From assembly GCA_031256195.1 (NCBI GenBank), contig JAIRRB010000142.1, positions 1 through 50,196 on the forward strand: DNA of 50,196 nt, written 5' to 3'. The notes under the pieces were generated by a model that saw only the letters and a program-made list of their open reading frames with translations, ran no database searches and was not told where the DNA came from. This document shows, piece by piece, positions 17,801 through 26,907 of the stretch (positions are counted from its first letter, which is position 1; every line of letters begins with the position of its first letter). The stretch comes from Treponema sp. (GTDB taxonomy: Bacteria > Spirochaetota > Spirochaetia > Treponematales > Breznakiellaceae). Made by a program: the position numbers and the translations under genes.

Positions 17801-20800
17801 GCATTATCCGAGAAGAGCAAATCTGTCGGAGGAATGTCGTCGCCCTGGTTGTATATACCCCTGATCAAATTCGGATCGACCCGCGTATAGCGCCAGACTT
17901 CGGCGTTCAGGTAATTCATACCGACTATATCAGCCAACTTCGCGGTAAATACAAAGTTGGCGCCTGCCTCAATGTCGCCATGGACGACGCCCAAAGCGGC
18001 CCAGGTATAACTGTCTACCCCTTTGGTGGTTTTAATGGTGTAGACATTACCGGCAGCCGCATCGCCAAAGCCGCCGGGGTCTCCCCAGCGTTCATTTGCC
18101 ATCTTTGCCAGATTGGCAGCGGTCAGAGGAATAGCCTCCCGGTTAACATATTCCAAACGGTAATTCAGGGGCGCGTTGCCGGACACGGTGCTAATACCAA
18201 AGCCAATAACCGTATTTTTGGAGATAAAGCCTGAATTCAGGTAGCCTGAGGAATAGATTCCTATGGGATACGTCGTCTTCGCTTCATCGCCATCATGGGT
18301 GCTAAAGGCCGCGCCTTCGCCCTTATTGTCAGTGAGCAGGGTTACGGTATTAATCCACGGATTCTTGTTCATGATGACCGTTTTCTGCTGATAGAACGAG
18401 GCGTTGCCCACGCTGTCAATCACCAGGTAGTTCAGGTATATCCAGCCGTCCGGCAGCACCGTCGTATCGGTGATAAAGCTCCATAAAATGTCATGAGCGC
18501 CGGTGGGCTGCCATGTTACCCTGTTCGCCATTATACCGCCTGTTGCATCGCTCAGTTCCTTTACATAATCAGCGGCGGTAAGGGGATTGGGATAGGAAAT
18601 GGACTGCGATGTCCCTTCGGTGATACCCGCGGGATACACCGCACCACTGCCGATTTGCTCGATAGCATCAGGTTTACTGTCATCGGTGTACTTGACTTCC
18701 GCAGAACGTCCGACATAGGCGTTCATGGTCGCGGGAGCGCCGACAAGAGGACTCCCGTCTTTCATGCTCAGGTACTGGGTGTGGTTTTCATCTTTGGTAA
18801 ACCACGCGTAGACCTTGTCTATCGAGCGGTAGCCTTCCATGGTTGACTTATAGTCCGGCCGGGGTGTGTTCGGCGAATTGAAGTAGTCAAAAACCCTGCC
18901 AATAAAGGATACATTGGTACCGGCCGCTTTTTTCGGCGTTATCAGTTTTTCTGTATCCGCCAACGGCGCAAAGTTGTCTACGCCCAGTTCAAAGGTATAG
19001 GTGTCTTCCCCCGGCGGAGAGTTATTATCCCGTATGCGTACATCAACCGTAAATTTACCGCCGGTTTTCTCAAAAGTATCACTACCTACTTTTACCCAGT
19101 CAGAAGCCGCTCCGGCGCCGGGTTTCGCCGTCAGCAGGGAGTCAAACTGGTAGGTTATAGTACAATTCCGGTAATTGTCGGTCGAATTTAAGGTAATACC
19201 CGGCAGATTCCGGTTTGTTCCTCCCACATAGGCATCCTGCCAACTCAATCCGTCCTGCATTCTCACGCTGATTTGATTTATCGAGGTATTGGTATCGCCG
19301 CTGTCCAGGTGCGCCCGGAAGGCAAATTGTCCTCTGCGTACAAAGGGTCTCTTGTTGTCACTGTCGTAATAACCGGGATACGGGCCAAAACTGGTCGTAC
19401 TGCCATGATTGCTAATCTCTTTGGTGTCTATTTTCGGCGCGGTGTTCTTGAGATAGAAGGCGCGTACATAGGGTTTGGGTGCATTCAAATTGGTACTGTC
19501 ACCCAGACTTAACAGGTTGTTAGCCGCGTAAGCAGGCGGATTCGCCGGGGGTGCAGTGGGATCGCCGTCAAGGACAAATATTTCCACATACACGCGGATG
19601 GTGTCATAGGGGCCGGAACCGGATTGCGAGAAACCTCGAAGCGGTATAAGGTCTTTAATTTCATCTTCGGCATTAATCATAAAGCTCCAGCCAACGTTCG
19701 GCGGGCCCTCCAGGTCTTCCATGGTAGCCCGGTACCAGCCGTTAAAGCCGCCGGAACCCAGGTTGGTGTTGTAATCGGAATTGGTAAAGACCGCATACTC
19801 ATACGGGGCGGTGACACTGGTCAATGATGGTAATGCTGGTTTTCCCAGAGTAACCAGAGAAGCGATAACCGGGGGAGCCAGAGCCTGAGCTTCAGTACCA
19901 TGCGTACTATCCGCAAAAACGCGATAGATAACGCTGCGGACGCTCTTGTTGTCGCTTGCTACGCCTTCGATGCTGATTGCGCCGCCCCGCGGATTATCGG
20001 TGGGTTTAACCGTACTGGCGGAGGGGTTGGTAATAACCGCGCTCGGATTGTCGCCATGGGGGTATATCCACAGATCGCGGCAGGTAAAGAATACATTGCC
20101 CACGTTGTCTTCCACACGAATCCACAGGGGCATACTGTACAGACCGCTCTTCTGGTACGCCAGGGGTATCTTGCTTTCATCAATTTTTTGTACCAGCCAG
20201 CGGCCAGTGCCTGAGGATGGATTGTACGATGTTCCATACATGGAAAGCGGTCCTGTATAATCTTTTATATCAGAAGTATTGGCAATATGCTTTATTTCCA
20301 GTTCCCAGTTGCGCAGATTGACATCCGCTGGATTCGTCGGCATAGAAGTAAATCCATGGGGAACATCTTTGTTGGCCGCATATTCAAACCAGGCATTGGC
20401 GGCAGTAGCTGTCGCGTAGGAATCGCTTATCTGCGCCTCCGTGGGGAATGTCAAATTACTGTCGGTACCGGTGCCTAAATAACCCAGGTGGTACCACAGC
20501 GACTTAACGCCGCTGGCGCTGCCGTTATCGCCGGTATCGTCGGTTATTCCCTTTATGGTATAATCGTCGCCGCCATAAATGGTTTCACTCGCGTACTGAT
20601 AGGGACTGCCAGGATGATTAGCAATAGCGGCAATAAACCGCGGGTCATCAATTCTGCCCGCCGGGTCCTTATTATCCAGAATTATCGTGCGACTCACGGA
20701 TTTATAACTACCCGCCAAATCGTACACGGTAAAGATGATATTATACGTGCCGTCTTTGCAAGCAGCGGGGTTAAAGGTAATGTTAACCGACGGATTCCAT

Positions 20801-23800
20801 GTAGTGTTGTTAAAACCGGTGTTGACAGGCGGGGTACCTACTACCGGACTACTGCCGACGGTTCCGCCGGTGGGCGATACCGCCACTTCCAGCCGGTCAA
20901 AACTGTTGAGGCTGGCGGCTGCTACCGTAAAGGGCAGATTATAACCAGGCGCGTTCTTCTTTGAAGAAAAATACTGGTCTGTAGAACCCGCATTATTCAG
21001 AGTAATGTCATCAGCGGCATAGAAGAAGTACACATAGTTAGATACCGCGGGGTTGCCATCGTCAGCGTTTGTCCAGCCGGCGCCTCCGCCTATTGTCGAG
21101 GAATCTTTTGCCCGTAACTGAATACAGTAGTATCCGTCAGTCAGAAGCGGGGCTGTTAATAAGGCTTTCAGGTCCAAATTCAATGAATACTCAGGCGAAG
21201 CCGCCAACGGCGGTACGACATTGGCCCAGTCAGTTGGGGCGCCGTTCCAGCCCGGAGTACCAAAGTTATAATACTGCCAGTTTCTGCCGACATAATTATA
21301 CTTCCTTATCTGGTACTCTACCGCGGTCAAATTGCTTAACGCATCGGAGACACGGCCCTGAATACGCGGCTGTGCGTCCCTGATGACATTCCGGGCGTTA
21401 TCAGTCCTCCATGATTCGGGAAGACGGTCGGTAGTGTTGGCAGTGGTGTTCAGATTGAAATCAAATTCCGGCGATGCGGGATCTATGATGAATGACCACA
21501 CAAATTCATTGGATTCATTACCGTATAAGTCGGATGATTTGGCAATCAGTTCATAACTGCCCGGTGTGAGTTTGCTGGAATCAACCGCGGCCTGATAGAG
21601 CATACCCCGGGTAATGTTCAATGTCCAGGGAATAGTCTCTATTACCGGCGACGCACCGGCGAAAGTCCATGTGCCTTCGGAAACAGTACCGGTAATGGTC
21701 GGACTGCCTGCCTTATCGGTATACCTGATAGACACCTCAACGCCCTTAATATTGGCGCTCTTTGCCGAACCGGTAACGCTCAAGACTGTATCGGTCGGCA
21801 GGCTTCCCTTATTGCCAAACACCGCAACGGGTACGCTTACATCGACCGTGGGCAGCGCGGAATTGAGCCTGAAACCAAACTTGGGACGGCTGGGATCGGC
21901 ATAAAGCTGGTTGCCCACCGAATCTTTGATGGTGAATTCAAAAGTGTGTATGCCGTCCGCCAGAATAGTCCCGCCTTCCAGACCGGTATCGGTTATATAC
22001 ACTTTCCAGCTTACATTTTTGCCGCTTCCGGCGCCAAAGGCCGCCAGAGGGCCTATCATGCTGCCGTCGTCAAACGCAAAGTAGAAACTGTTGGTATCAA
22101 TATCAGAAACATCATCATCAAAGGTTCCCTGTATAAAGGGTACGTCTTCTCCGTATTGAATAACCGTCAATTTCTTATCCTTCAGATAATTCCAGTTAGT
22201 GGTATACCACCCTGCAGTCCCATCCGGAACCGTTGAAAGCTCTTCTTCTTCAATATTGGTAAAGGTAAAAGTCGGCGGAGTATTATCTTTAATGAACAGC
22301 AGCGAAGCGGAACCTTCTTTGCCGCTCTTATCCTTAACGGTCAGGAACAGGGTATGGGGGCCCTGATCAAGATCGCCAAAATCATAAGAATCTGCACCCC
22401 AAAGTGTCGCCGCCGGTATGGTAAAGTCTACCGTTGTTTCACCGGCATTTGGGGTATCGTCGTGAATATGACCACCGGCGGTATTATTCGTTATCTCAAA
22501 GGTCTTTATGTTTTGAATATCGCTGTCCAGCCAATATCTGACATAATAGAAGTCGGGATTAGAGAGTGCACTATCCAAATCTTTTTTTTGCGCAAGGTTG
22601 GCATCCATTATGGTGCCGCTGACCGCAAAGGCCGCACCCGCAGAATCACCCGATGCCGGAAGCGTTATCTTAATTTCCGGGTCTTTGGTATCATACATAA
22701 AGGAGTATGGATTGATCAGCAGCGGTGATTGCGATGATACACGGGTGCTGGTATCGGGTTCCCCCTGCGTTCCGGTAGTAACAACATATTTGCCATACCA
22801 ACTGTCCGTTACCTCAATTTGATAATATTTTTGACCATCACTGGCAAATATATTTGATGAATATGAAGTTGAGAAGTAGTCAATTAAGTTTATGCTCAGG
22901 ATAAGGTTATTCCCCTGCCGCCTGTAGTTGCGTGTACTTCCGTTGGTTTCGGGAATAGGCACCCATGTTGCGGTACCCAAATCGCCGCTCGTTGTACTCA
23001 TCCGCACCCGTACCGCACCGGCCATGATGCCTGTTCCGTCTCCGGCTCTAAAGCCGTCATCTTCCTCGATGGTGCCGCGCAGTATGGCGGTCGAAGCGCC
23101 TTCTGTCGTATTGTTAGGGGTAATGTCGGCGGAGAAATAAGGCTTGTCCTGGTCTTGCAGGACGTAAATCTTTTGCAGTATAAACGGAAAGCCTGTAGCT
23201 TCTCGACATACATTACCCGCGGTATCCATCGCCGCTACATAGAGGTGATACTCCTTATTATCCGTTAATGCGGCAGTGTCTATAAAAATGCGCGTTGACT
23301 GGAAACCGCTGTTTAATTTACCGTTTCTACCGATGCCAGTCAAGGTACCCGTCGGCTGATAATTATCGAAATCACTAGTCGCCATTTGTGCCGGGGTATA
23401 TTTATCCGGCAGACTAAAATTGAGGCCAGGACTTTCAGGGAGCAGCCACCAGCGCACGGTGTTAACCTTAAAGTTATCGGTCGCATTGATGGTAAAGTAG
23501 ATTACCCCATTGGTCAGGCGTAACTTGTTATTCGTAACGCCATCAAAATCCGTACCGGTGGGGGTGGTAAGATTTACATCACCATAATTGCGTTCAAAGG
23601 TGGGTATTTTTTCCCGCAAATCAACGGCGGGCGGCTCGTTATCTACCTGATAACTGCGCGTTATGACGCTGGAGCGGCCAAAGCGGTCCTGCAATTCCAG
23701 AACAAGAACATAGGTTCCGGAAACACCAGGCGTCAAATTCAACCGTGCGGTAAAGCCTACTAACCATACTTCAGGTGATAATGATACGGAATCCAAAAAG

Positions 23801-26800
23801 GTAAACGCCAGCAGCGTGACATTCGGGTCCGTAAGGCTGCCGTCAGAATTATGTATCTCTGTGCCAAATTCGTTCTCCACGCGGAAGGACTTTACCGTAA
23901 TGGGACCGTTACGGTCGGAGACCTGTCCGGTAATGGTTGCGTTACCGGATAAAAACCCACTGGGTGTGTCGGTGGCGGGGGGAATATTGATTTCCGGCGA
24001 AACGGAATCCACCGCTATCCAGAATGATACGCTGTTAGCCGCAACTTCCGCCGGATTCGGATCGGTACCCAGTATCAGCTTGGCATTAACATCGTCCTTA
24101 ATTTCAATGTGTATCCGGTAAATGCCGTCGGGAAGGCTCCGGTATTCCTTGCCTGTCTCGAACAGGTGAGCATAGTTTGGATTGATGCCCCCCAGGGACG
24201 GCGGCAGGAGCATTTCAAGCAAATCGGTCTGCCGTATGGTAATGGTCGCCTCTTTTGCCGGGGAAGTCCGGGTCTGCAGTTGATATTCGGTGACTTCCAT
24301 CTCATAGCCGGTACCGGTATAGGGCTGTATGCTTCCGGAGCCATCGGTATAGGAACCGGTAAACGTAATTTTGAGTTCATCCAGATCAAGGGCGTCATCA
24401 TCCGTTATCCTAATCCGGATATTGGTGTTCTGTCCCAATACATTCTGCCGAGTGTTTGCGTCTATTATAAAACCATTAGCCGAGTAATCAGAACTGATAT
24501 TCGGGTCGGTAACTTTTTCGCTGACCTGGCCTACGGAAAAGTCAAATTGCGGCCGGTCTGTTTCCTCTTGTACATCGAGCGTAAACCAGTTGTTTCCCAC
24601 ATTAAAGGCATTATCGCGGCAGAAAACATACAACTGATAGCTGCCGTCATCGAGTTTGTCCGTTTCCGCGGGGTCTTGATTTACGGCATTCCCGCTCCAG
24701 GTGTTGTAAACCCCCGAAGTTTTTACCTTTAAGGTACCGCCGGTAATCGGGCCGTCCGCGTAAACTTTAATAACGCTGCCGTTGGCGCTTATGCCGCCGG
24801 TTGTCAAGTCACCGGGCTTTGTCAGCGGCGTTATGGGCCACCATGTTCCGTCGGCGATTAATGCCTGCATCGCCGGGCCGCTGGTTTCATCAACCAGTAC
24901 ATAGAACCGGTCGTAATCATCGAAATAGTCCTCGGTGGCGATACGAACCAGCGAATCCTCGGGGCGTTCTTCCAGGAACAGGAAATAGGGCTGCACTACC
25001 CCGTTTACGGTAAACGCGGTCGGCCCTTCCTCGCTGAAAACGCCATCCATGCGGGTAAGTTCTATAACGGGCGCTTTTGTATCCAGATGTACCGAATAGC
25101 TTTTCGGCGTTGACATCGGCGTGCCATACAGACTGCGGACATATACTTCTATATTGTAAATTCCGTCCGGCAGCGGCCCATTTATGTCTTCCCACATTTC
25201 ATTGGCGGCACTGGGGGGTAAAGACGGCCACGTAGCGCCGGCCTTGCCGCTTTTCCAGGTATCGTCATTGGGGCCCTTGTATCGTTGTAGTTTTGAGCGG
25301 CCCCGCACCTGTTCATTATAGGCGGAATCATTGGGAATCCGGTTATTACTTTTTGAGTCATAGGTAAAGATAAAACTGCGGGTCGTGTAAAAAGTCCCCG
25401 TCCTTGAATGGGGGTCACGGTAACCCCAGTAACTGTAGGGAAGATTCGCCGGGACGCTGTTGGCGTCACTCCAGCCCGGGTAAGGCTCTTTCTGCGCATC
25501 ATCCCAGATAAAGCGTCCGCGATCATTGCCTCTTTCCCAATATATTTCGGCAGAGCTGATACCTTCCTGGTGAGACGTTTTTAACCGCAGGGTAAAGGCG
25601 CCGCTCTTTTTGACTGCCATACTGTTCACATAGGGATGGGGACTGTTGTCATTCAGTTCGCCTGGCAGGTCATTGTAGTAACCTCCGTCAGCGTCATTCC
25701 AGCCATTGGGGCCCAGAATATCCTGGAAGTTGTAAAGTTCCGCATCGGGTAAATTCCGGGGTGAGCGGAGATAAATAAGCACATAACGATTTTCTTTTTC
25801 AAAATCTCCCGCACTGGTGCTGTCCCAGTCTACATCGGGACCGTAAAAATCGCGGGGGTAGTGGAAATGCGAACGGCCGTCCTTGTTCTGCGCCCGAATT
25901 TCAAATCCGTAGTAATGGTTGGTTTCCAGCGGAAGATCATAGGTAAACTGATAGTTACCCAGATTCAATTCATACAAGGCGCCGGCCTCGCTCCCCGCGA
26001 AACTTTCCCAGGGAACTTGTTCTGTTGTCGGCAAATAGCCCGCCGGATAGCCGGCGCTCTCGCCAGTCCCCTCTCCCACCATCCAGAAACGTATCTGCGG
26101 CGGGTAGAGGTTTTTGTCCGGGTCTGCCGGGCCCCGGTAAATATCCTGGTCATGGCTGATAGTGCCCGACAAAAAAGTTCCCTTGTCCATTTTGCGGATG
26201 TAGTTTATGCCGGGAGACAGGGAATCCACGGTACCGAAATTCAAACGCGGCCCGCCGACTTCGCCTTCCTTGCCGTTATCCGCATCTTCCGAACGGAGAA
26301 TGAGCGGCGCCGCTACGGTTATTGCCGGCGGAGTGTTTTTTATAAAAAACGCTATTTCATCCGTTTCGGCGGTTTTGCCCATTGAATCTACCGCCATAAG
26401 CTGTATCTTTAAGTCGCCGTCCGGGAATTTGGTAGTATCTATGTCTATGTACCATGAATGGGTGTTTTTACCTTTGTTGTTTTTTGTCAGGGTAACTTTG
26501 GTGTAATCCCGTAAATGGGGAATATCGGGGTAATTGGTTACCTTGATTTGTACTTTATCCAGTTTGTAGTCGTCCTCGGCGGTTCCCGTAAACCGTTTGA
26601 CACCCCAAATATAGTCGGCGGCTTTGGGGCTGTCCAACTGGACAGTCGGGGGACGGGTATCCACCACGGGGCCCAGCCCCGCTTTGAAGGGCTGTTCGCA
26701 GGAAAGTATTGCCATAAACGCCATGAGGATGAGGCATATTCGACCGAAGAAATTTACCACAGAGGACACGGAGTAACACCGTGAATAACAAGATTCTGTT

Positions 26801-26892
26801 TTTTCCTTCCGTGAAACTCCGTTAAACCCTGTGAAACTCCGTGGTGAATTCTTCTTTACAATGTTTATATTCATGGCTTCATTCCTCTTCAT
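14869..26892 (-). CDS. Giant (~4007 aa) multidomain lipoprotein with many Ig-like repeats, an IPT/TIG-like segment and C-terminal propeller-like repeats
   Basis: Signal peptide FFGRICLILMAFMAILSC; repeated D-x-x-x-P-x-[IV] Ig-domain starts (DTRPPTVQL, VDNEPPAVDL, YDTKDPEIKI, KDNTPPTFTF, IDPASPEFDF...); C-terminal GYPVIAYYDETNDTLRLAY and SVDSNGNPYIVYADSTRTGERDGVRIAY repeats. Confidence 0.9.
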   Translation of the reverse strand: MKRNEAMNINIVKKNSPRSFTGFNGVSRKEKTESCYSRCYSVSSVVNFFGRICLILMAFMAILSCEQPFKAGLGPVVDTRPPTVQLDSPKAADYIWGVKRFTGTAEDDYKLDKVQIKVTNYPDIPHLRDYTKVTLTKNNKGKNTHSWYIDIDTTKFPDGDLKIQLMAVDSMGKTAETDEIAFFIKNTPPAITVAAPLILRSEDADNGKEGEVGGPRLNFGTVDSLSPGINYIRKMDKGTFLSGTISHDQDIYRGPADPDKNLYPPQIRFWMVGEGTGESAGYPAGYLPTTEQVPWESFAGSEAGALYELNLGNYQFTYDLPLETNHYYGFEIRAQNKDGRSHFHYPRDFYGPDVDWDSTSAGDFEKENRYVLIYLRSPRNLPDAELYNFQDILGPNGWNDADGGYYNDLPGELNDNSPHPYVNSMAVKKSGAFTLRLKTSHQEGISSAEIYWERGNDRGRFIWDDAQKEPYPGWSDANSVPANLPYSYWGYRDPHSRTGTFYTTRSFIFTYDSKSNNRIPNDSAYNEQVRGRSKLQRYKGPNDDTWKSGKAGATWPSLPPSAANEMWEDINGPLPDGIYNIEVYVRSLYGTPMSTPKSYSVHLDTKAPVIELTRMDGVFSEEGPTAFTVNGVVQPYFLFLEERPEDSLVRIATEDYFDDYDRFYVLVDETSGPAMQALIADGTWWPITPLTKPGDLTTGGISANGSVIKVYADGPITGGTLKVKTSGVYNTWSGNAVNQDPAETDKLDDGSYQLYVFCRDNAFNVGNNWFTLDVQEETDRPQFDFSVGQVSEKVTDPNISSDYSANGFIIDANTRQNVLGQNTNIRIRITDDDALDLDELKITFTGSYTDGSGSIQPYTGTGYEMEVTEYQLQTRTSPAKEATITIRQTDLLEMLLPPSLGGINPNYAHLFETGKEYRSLPDGIYRIHIEIKDDVNAKLILGTDPNPAEVAANSVSFWIAVDSVSPEINIPPATDTPSGFLSGNATITGQVSDRNGPITVKSFRVENEFGTEIHNSDGSLTDPNVTLLAFTFLDSVSLSPEVWLVGFTARLNLTPGVSGTYVLVLELQDRFGRSSVITRSYQVDNEPPAVDLREKIPTFERNYGDVNLTTPTGTDFDGVTNNKLRLTNGVIYFTINATDNFKVNTVRWWLLPESPGLNFSLPDKYTPAQMATSDFDNYQPTGTLTGIGRNGKLNSGFQSTRIFIDTAALTDNKEYHLYVAAMDTAGNVCREATGFPFILQKIYVLQDQDKPYFSADITPNNTTEGASTAILRGTIEEDDGFRAGDGTGIMAGAVRVRMSTTSGDLGTATWVPIPETNGSTRNYRRQGNNLILSINLIDYFSTSYSSNIFASDGQKYYQIEVTDSWYGKYVVTTGTQGEPDTSTRVSSQSPLLINPYSFMYDTKDPEIKITLPASGDSAGAAFAVSGTIMDANLAQKKDLDSALSNPDFYYVRYWLDSDIQNIKTFEITNNTAGGHIHDDTPNAGETTVDFTIPAATLWGADSYDFGDLDQGPHTLFLTVKDKSGKEGSASLLFIKDNTPPTFTFTNIEEEELSTVPDGTAGWYTTNWNYLKDKKLTVIQYGEDVPFIQGTFDDDVSDIDTNSFYFAFDDGSMIGPLAAFGAGSGKNVSWKVYITDTGLEGGTILADGIHTFEFTIKDSVGNQLYADPSRPKFGFRLNSALPTVDVSVPVAVFGNKGSLPTDTVLSVTGSAKSANIKGVEVSIRYTDKAGSPTITGTVSEGTWTFAGASPVIETIPWTLNITRGMLYQAAVDSSKLTPGSYELIAKSSDLYGNESNEFVWSFIIDPASPEFDFNLNTTANTTDRLPESWRTDNARNVIRDAQPRIQGRVSDALSNLTAVEYQIRKYNYVGRNWQYYNFGTPGWNGAPTDWANVVPPLAASPEYSLNLDLKALLTAPLLTDGYYCIQLRAKDSSTIGGGAGWTNADDGNPAVSNYVYFFYAADDITLNNAGSTDQYFSSKKNAPGYNLPFTVAAASLNSFDRLEVAVSPTGGTVGSSPVVGTPPVNTGFNNTTWNPSVNITFNPAACKDGTYNIIFTVYDLAGSYKSVSRTIILDNKDPAGRIDDPRFIAAIANHPGSPYQYASETIYGGDDYTIKGITDDTGDNGSASGVKSLWYHLGYLGTGTDSNLTFPTEAQISDSYATATAANAWFEYAANKDVPHGFTSMPTNPADVNLRNWELEIKHIANTSDIKDYTGPLSMYGTSYNPSSGTGRWLVQKIDESKIPLAYQKSGLYSMPLWIRVEDNVGNVFFTCRDLWIYPHGDNPSAVITNPSASTVKPTDNPRGGAISIEGVASDNKSVRSVIYRVFADSTHGTEAQALAPPVIASLVTLGKPALPSLTSVTAPYEYAVFTNSDYNTNLGSGGFNGWYRATMEDLEGPPNVGWSFMINAEDEIKDLIPLRGFSQSGSGPYDTIRVYVEIFVLDGDPTAPPANPPAYAANNLLSLGDSTNLNAPKPYVRAFYLKNTAPKIDTKEISNHGSTTSFGPYPGYYDSDNKRPFVRRGQFAFRAHLDSGDTNTSINQISVRMQDGLSWQDAYVGGTNRNLPGITLNSTDNYRNCTITYQFDSLLTAKPGAGAASDWVKVGSDTFEKTGGKFTVDVRIRDNNSPPGEDTYTFELGVDNFAPLADTEKLITPKKAAGTNVSFIGRVFDYFNSPNTPRPDYKSTMEGYRSIDKVYAWFTKDENHTQYLSMKDGSPLVGAPATMNAYVGRSAEVKYTDDSKPDAIEQIGSGAVYPAGITEGTSQSISYPNPLTAADYVKELSDATGGIMANRVTWQPTGAHDILWSFITDTTVLPDGWIYLNYLVIDSVGNASFYQQKTVIMNKNPWINTVTLLTDNKGEGAAFSTHDGDEAKTTYPIGIYSSGYLNSGFISKNTVIGFGISTVSGNAPLNYRLEYVNREAIPLTAANLAKMANERWGDPGGFGDAAAGNVYTIKTTKGVDSYTWAALGVVHGDIEAGANFVFTAKLADIVGMNYLNAEVWRYTRVDPNLIRGIYNQGDDIPPTDLLFSDNAADTPPSGVTGPFFGTGRILQKRGSQPGEPLKPASPVQGTVYDDPADTAYFLIKVWDTVNGTSYGQPGHDEYDMLYDAVVIGMNVFLSDYTPPIARLYDLNPYTELAVTDNNVTAANLAATIRNAADPQNQEIEQNILRGGLFNTGTEDNPVRSGYIDPRTDTTAMRPWFKNPRWQRTVTADNYQNNDAGGAGINDKVSGKVILRGLAWDDQLIDEIRIKIGGDAAIPILKLTPPITTPLTAGQSRSMQPVGTTQAYASEKMHWQTGHTVEWAYVWDTEIRPATGRATALPVNGVAIQVEVVDIHGQMISGGGQPSGAKGLSSTQTLNAAGTDTTTQGYLVFNPVESSGYSGTPLPDDDTKFHNTVTVDIVPYIIGFERKTPDFTTKRSLQGWYSFYQGEAGISVRGYNLGINKNTAGNASSGITVNIGGTNTAAPTYVHDAASPDRRRYTFTVPAAAASGAINVAVNGTGGTGVALNQDYNRGVTVPVTARSWNREYNPSTPGSDLWVNKPYVHIWRSDPVTSTGNPTLSFTGSGGLDSPGMSLQYNTGGGGAGTLHGAWSTYGLAGFYYGTAGGSTGSPARTLLGRYAEPFSHTDIDYWNGAAFANNNASVVAASQDDGAATLRIKTQVSAGNDATGTLGPPVATYPTLGDAVNPSATDRWQNARIRKNAVSGSATNAGSAFISAYDAVYARLFYTRYVGARDGQYFLDGGGTAGTGVGANIANTNTWGNVGTTARGNSTSTRAGKYSAIDYDTNGYPVIAYYDETNDTLRLAYADRNNPNPGTNDQWTRRYVISENHALRRGSGAYVSMRIDGNNNIHLAFFNSNKNIVVYAVGTKTTAFTVYAIDSVVQGGAWTDISVDSNGNPYIVYADSTRTGERDGVRIAYRGQFNGRALNDPFVPGQLITGWEALTMPAPFTVNNDRLNIESWPPINRGGAVVARNTGAAYAWDAAVGYASDLFRLAYFYKPAAMPTGF
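26754..26851. repeat. Palindromic repeat element (ACCACAGAGGACACGGAGT ... ACTCCGTGGTGAA)
   Basis: Left arm accacagaggacacggagt versus right arm ccctgtgaaactccgtggt, imperfect inverted copies; right side also holds a direct repeat (c[ct]gtgaaactccgt twice). Lies inside the N-terminal coding region of the 4007-aa ORF. Confidence 0.75.
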
Positions 26893-26907
26893 TTTTTTAC
26901 CCTCCCC

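Noticed and set aside
16828-18234. 468-aa plus-strand ORF opposite the giant lipoprotein (and many similar antisense ORFs at 15-38 kb)
   Set aside because: Entirely antisense to an intact 12-kb CDS with convincing domain repeats; no recognisable motifs. It fits chance open frames created by the sense codon bias.
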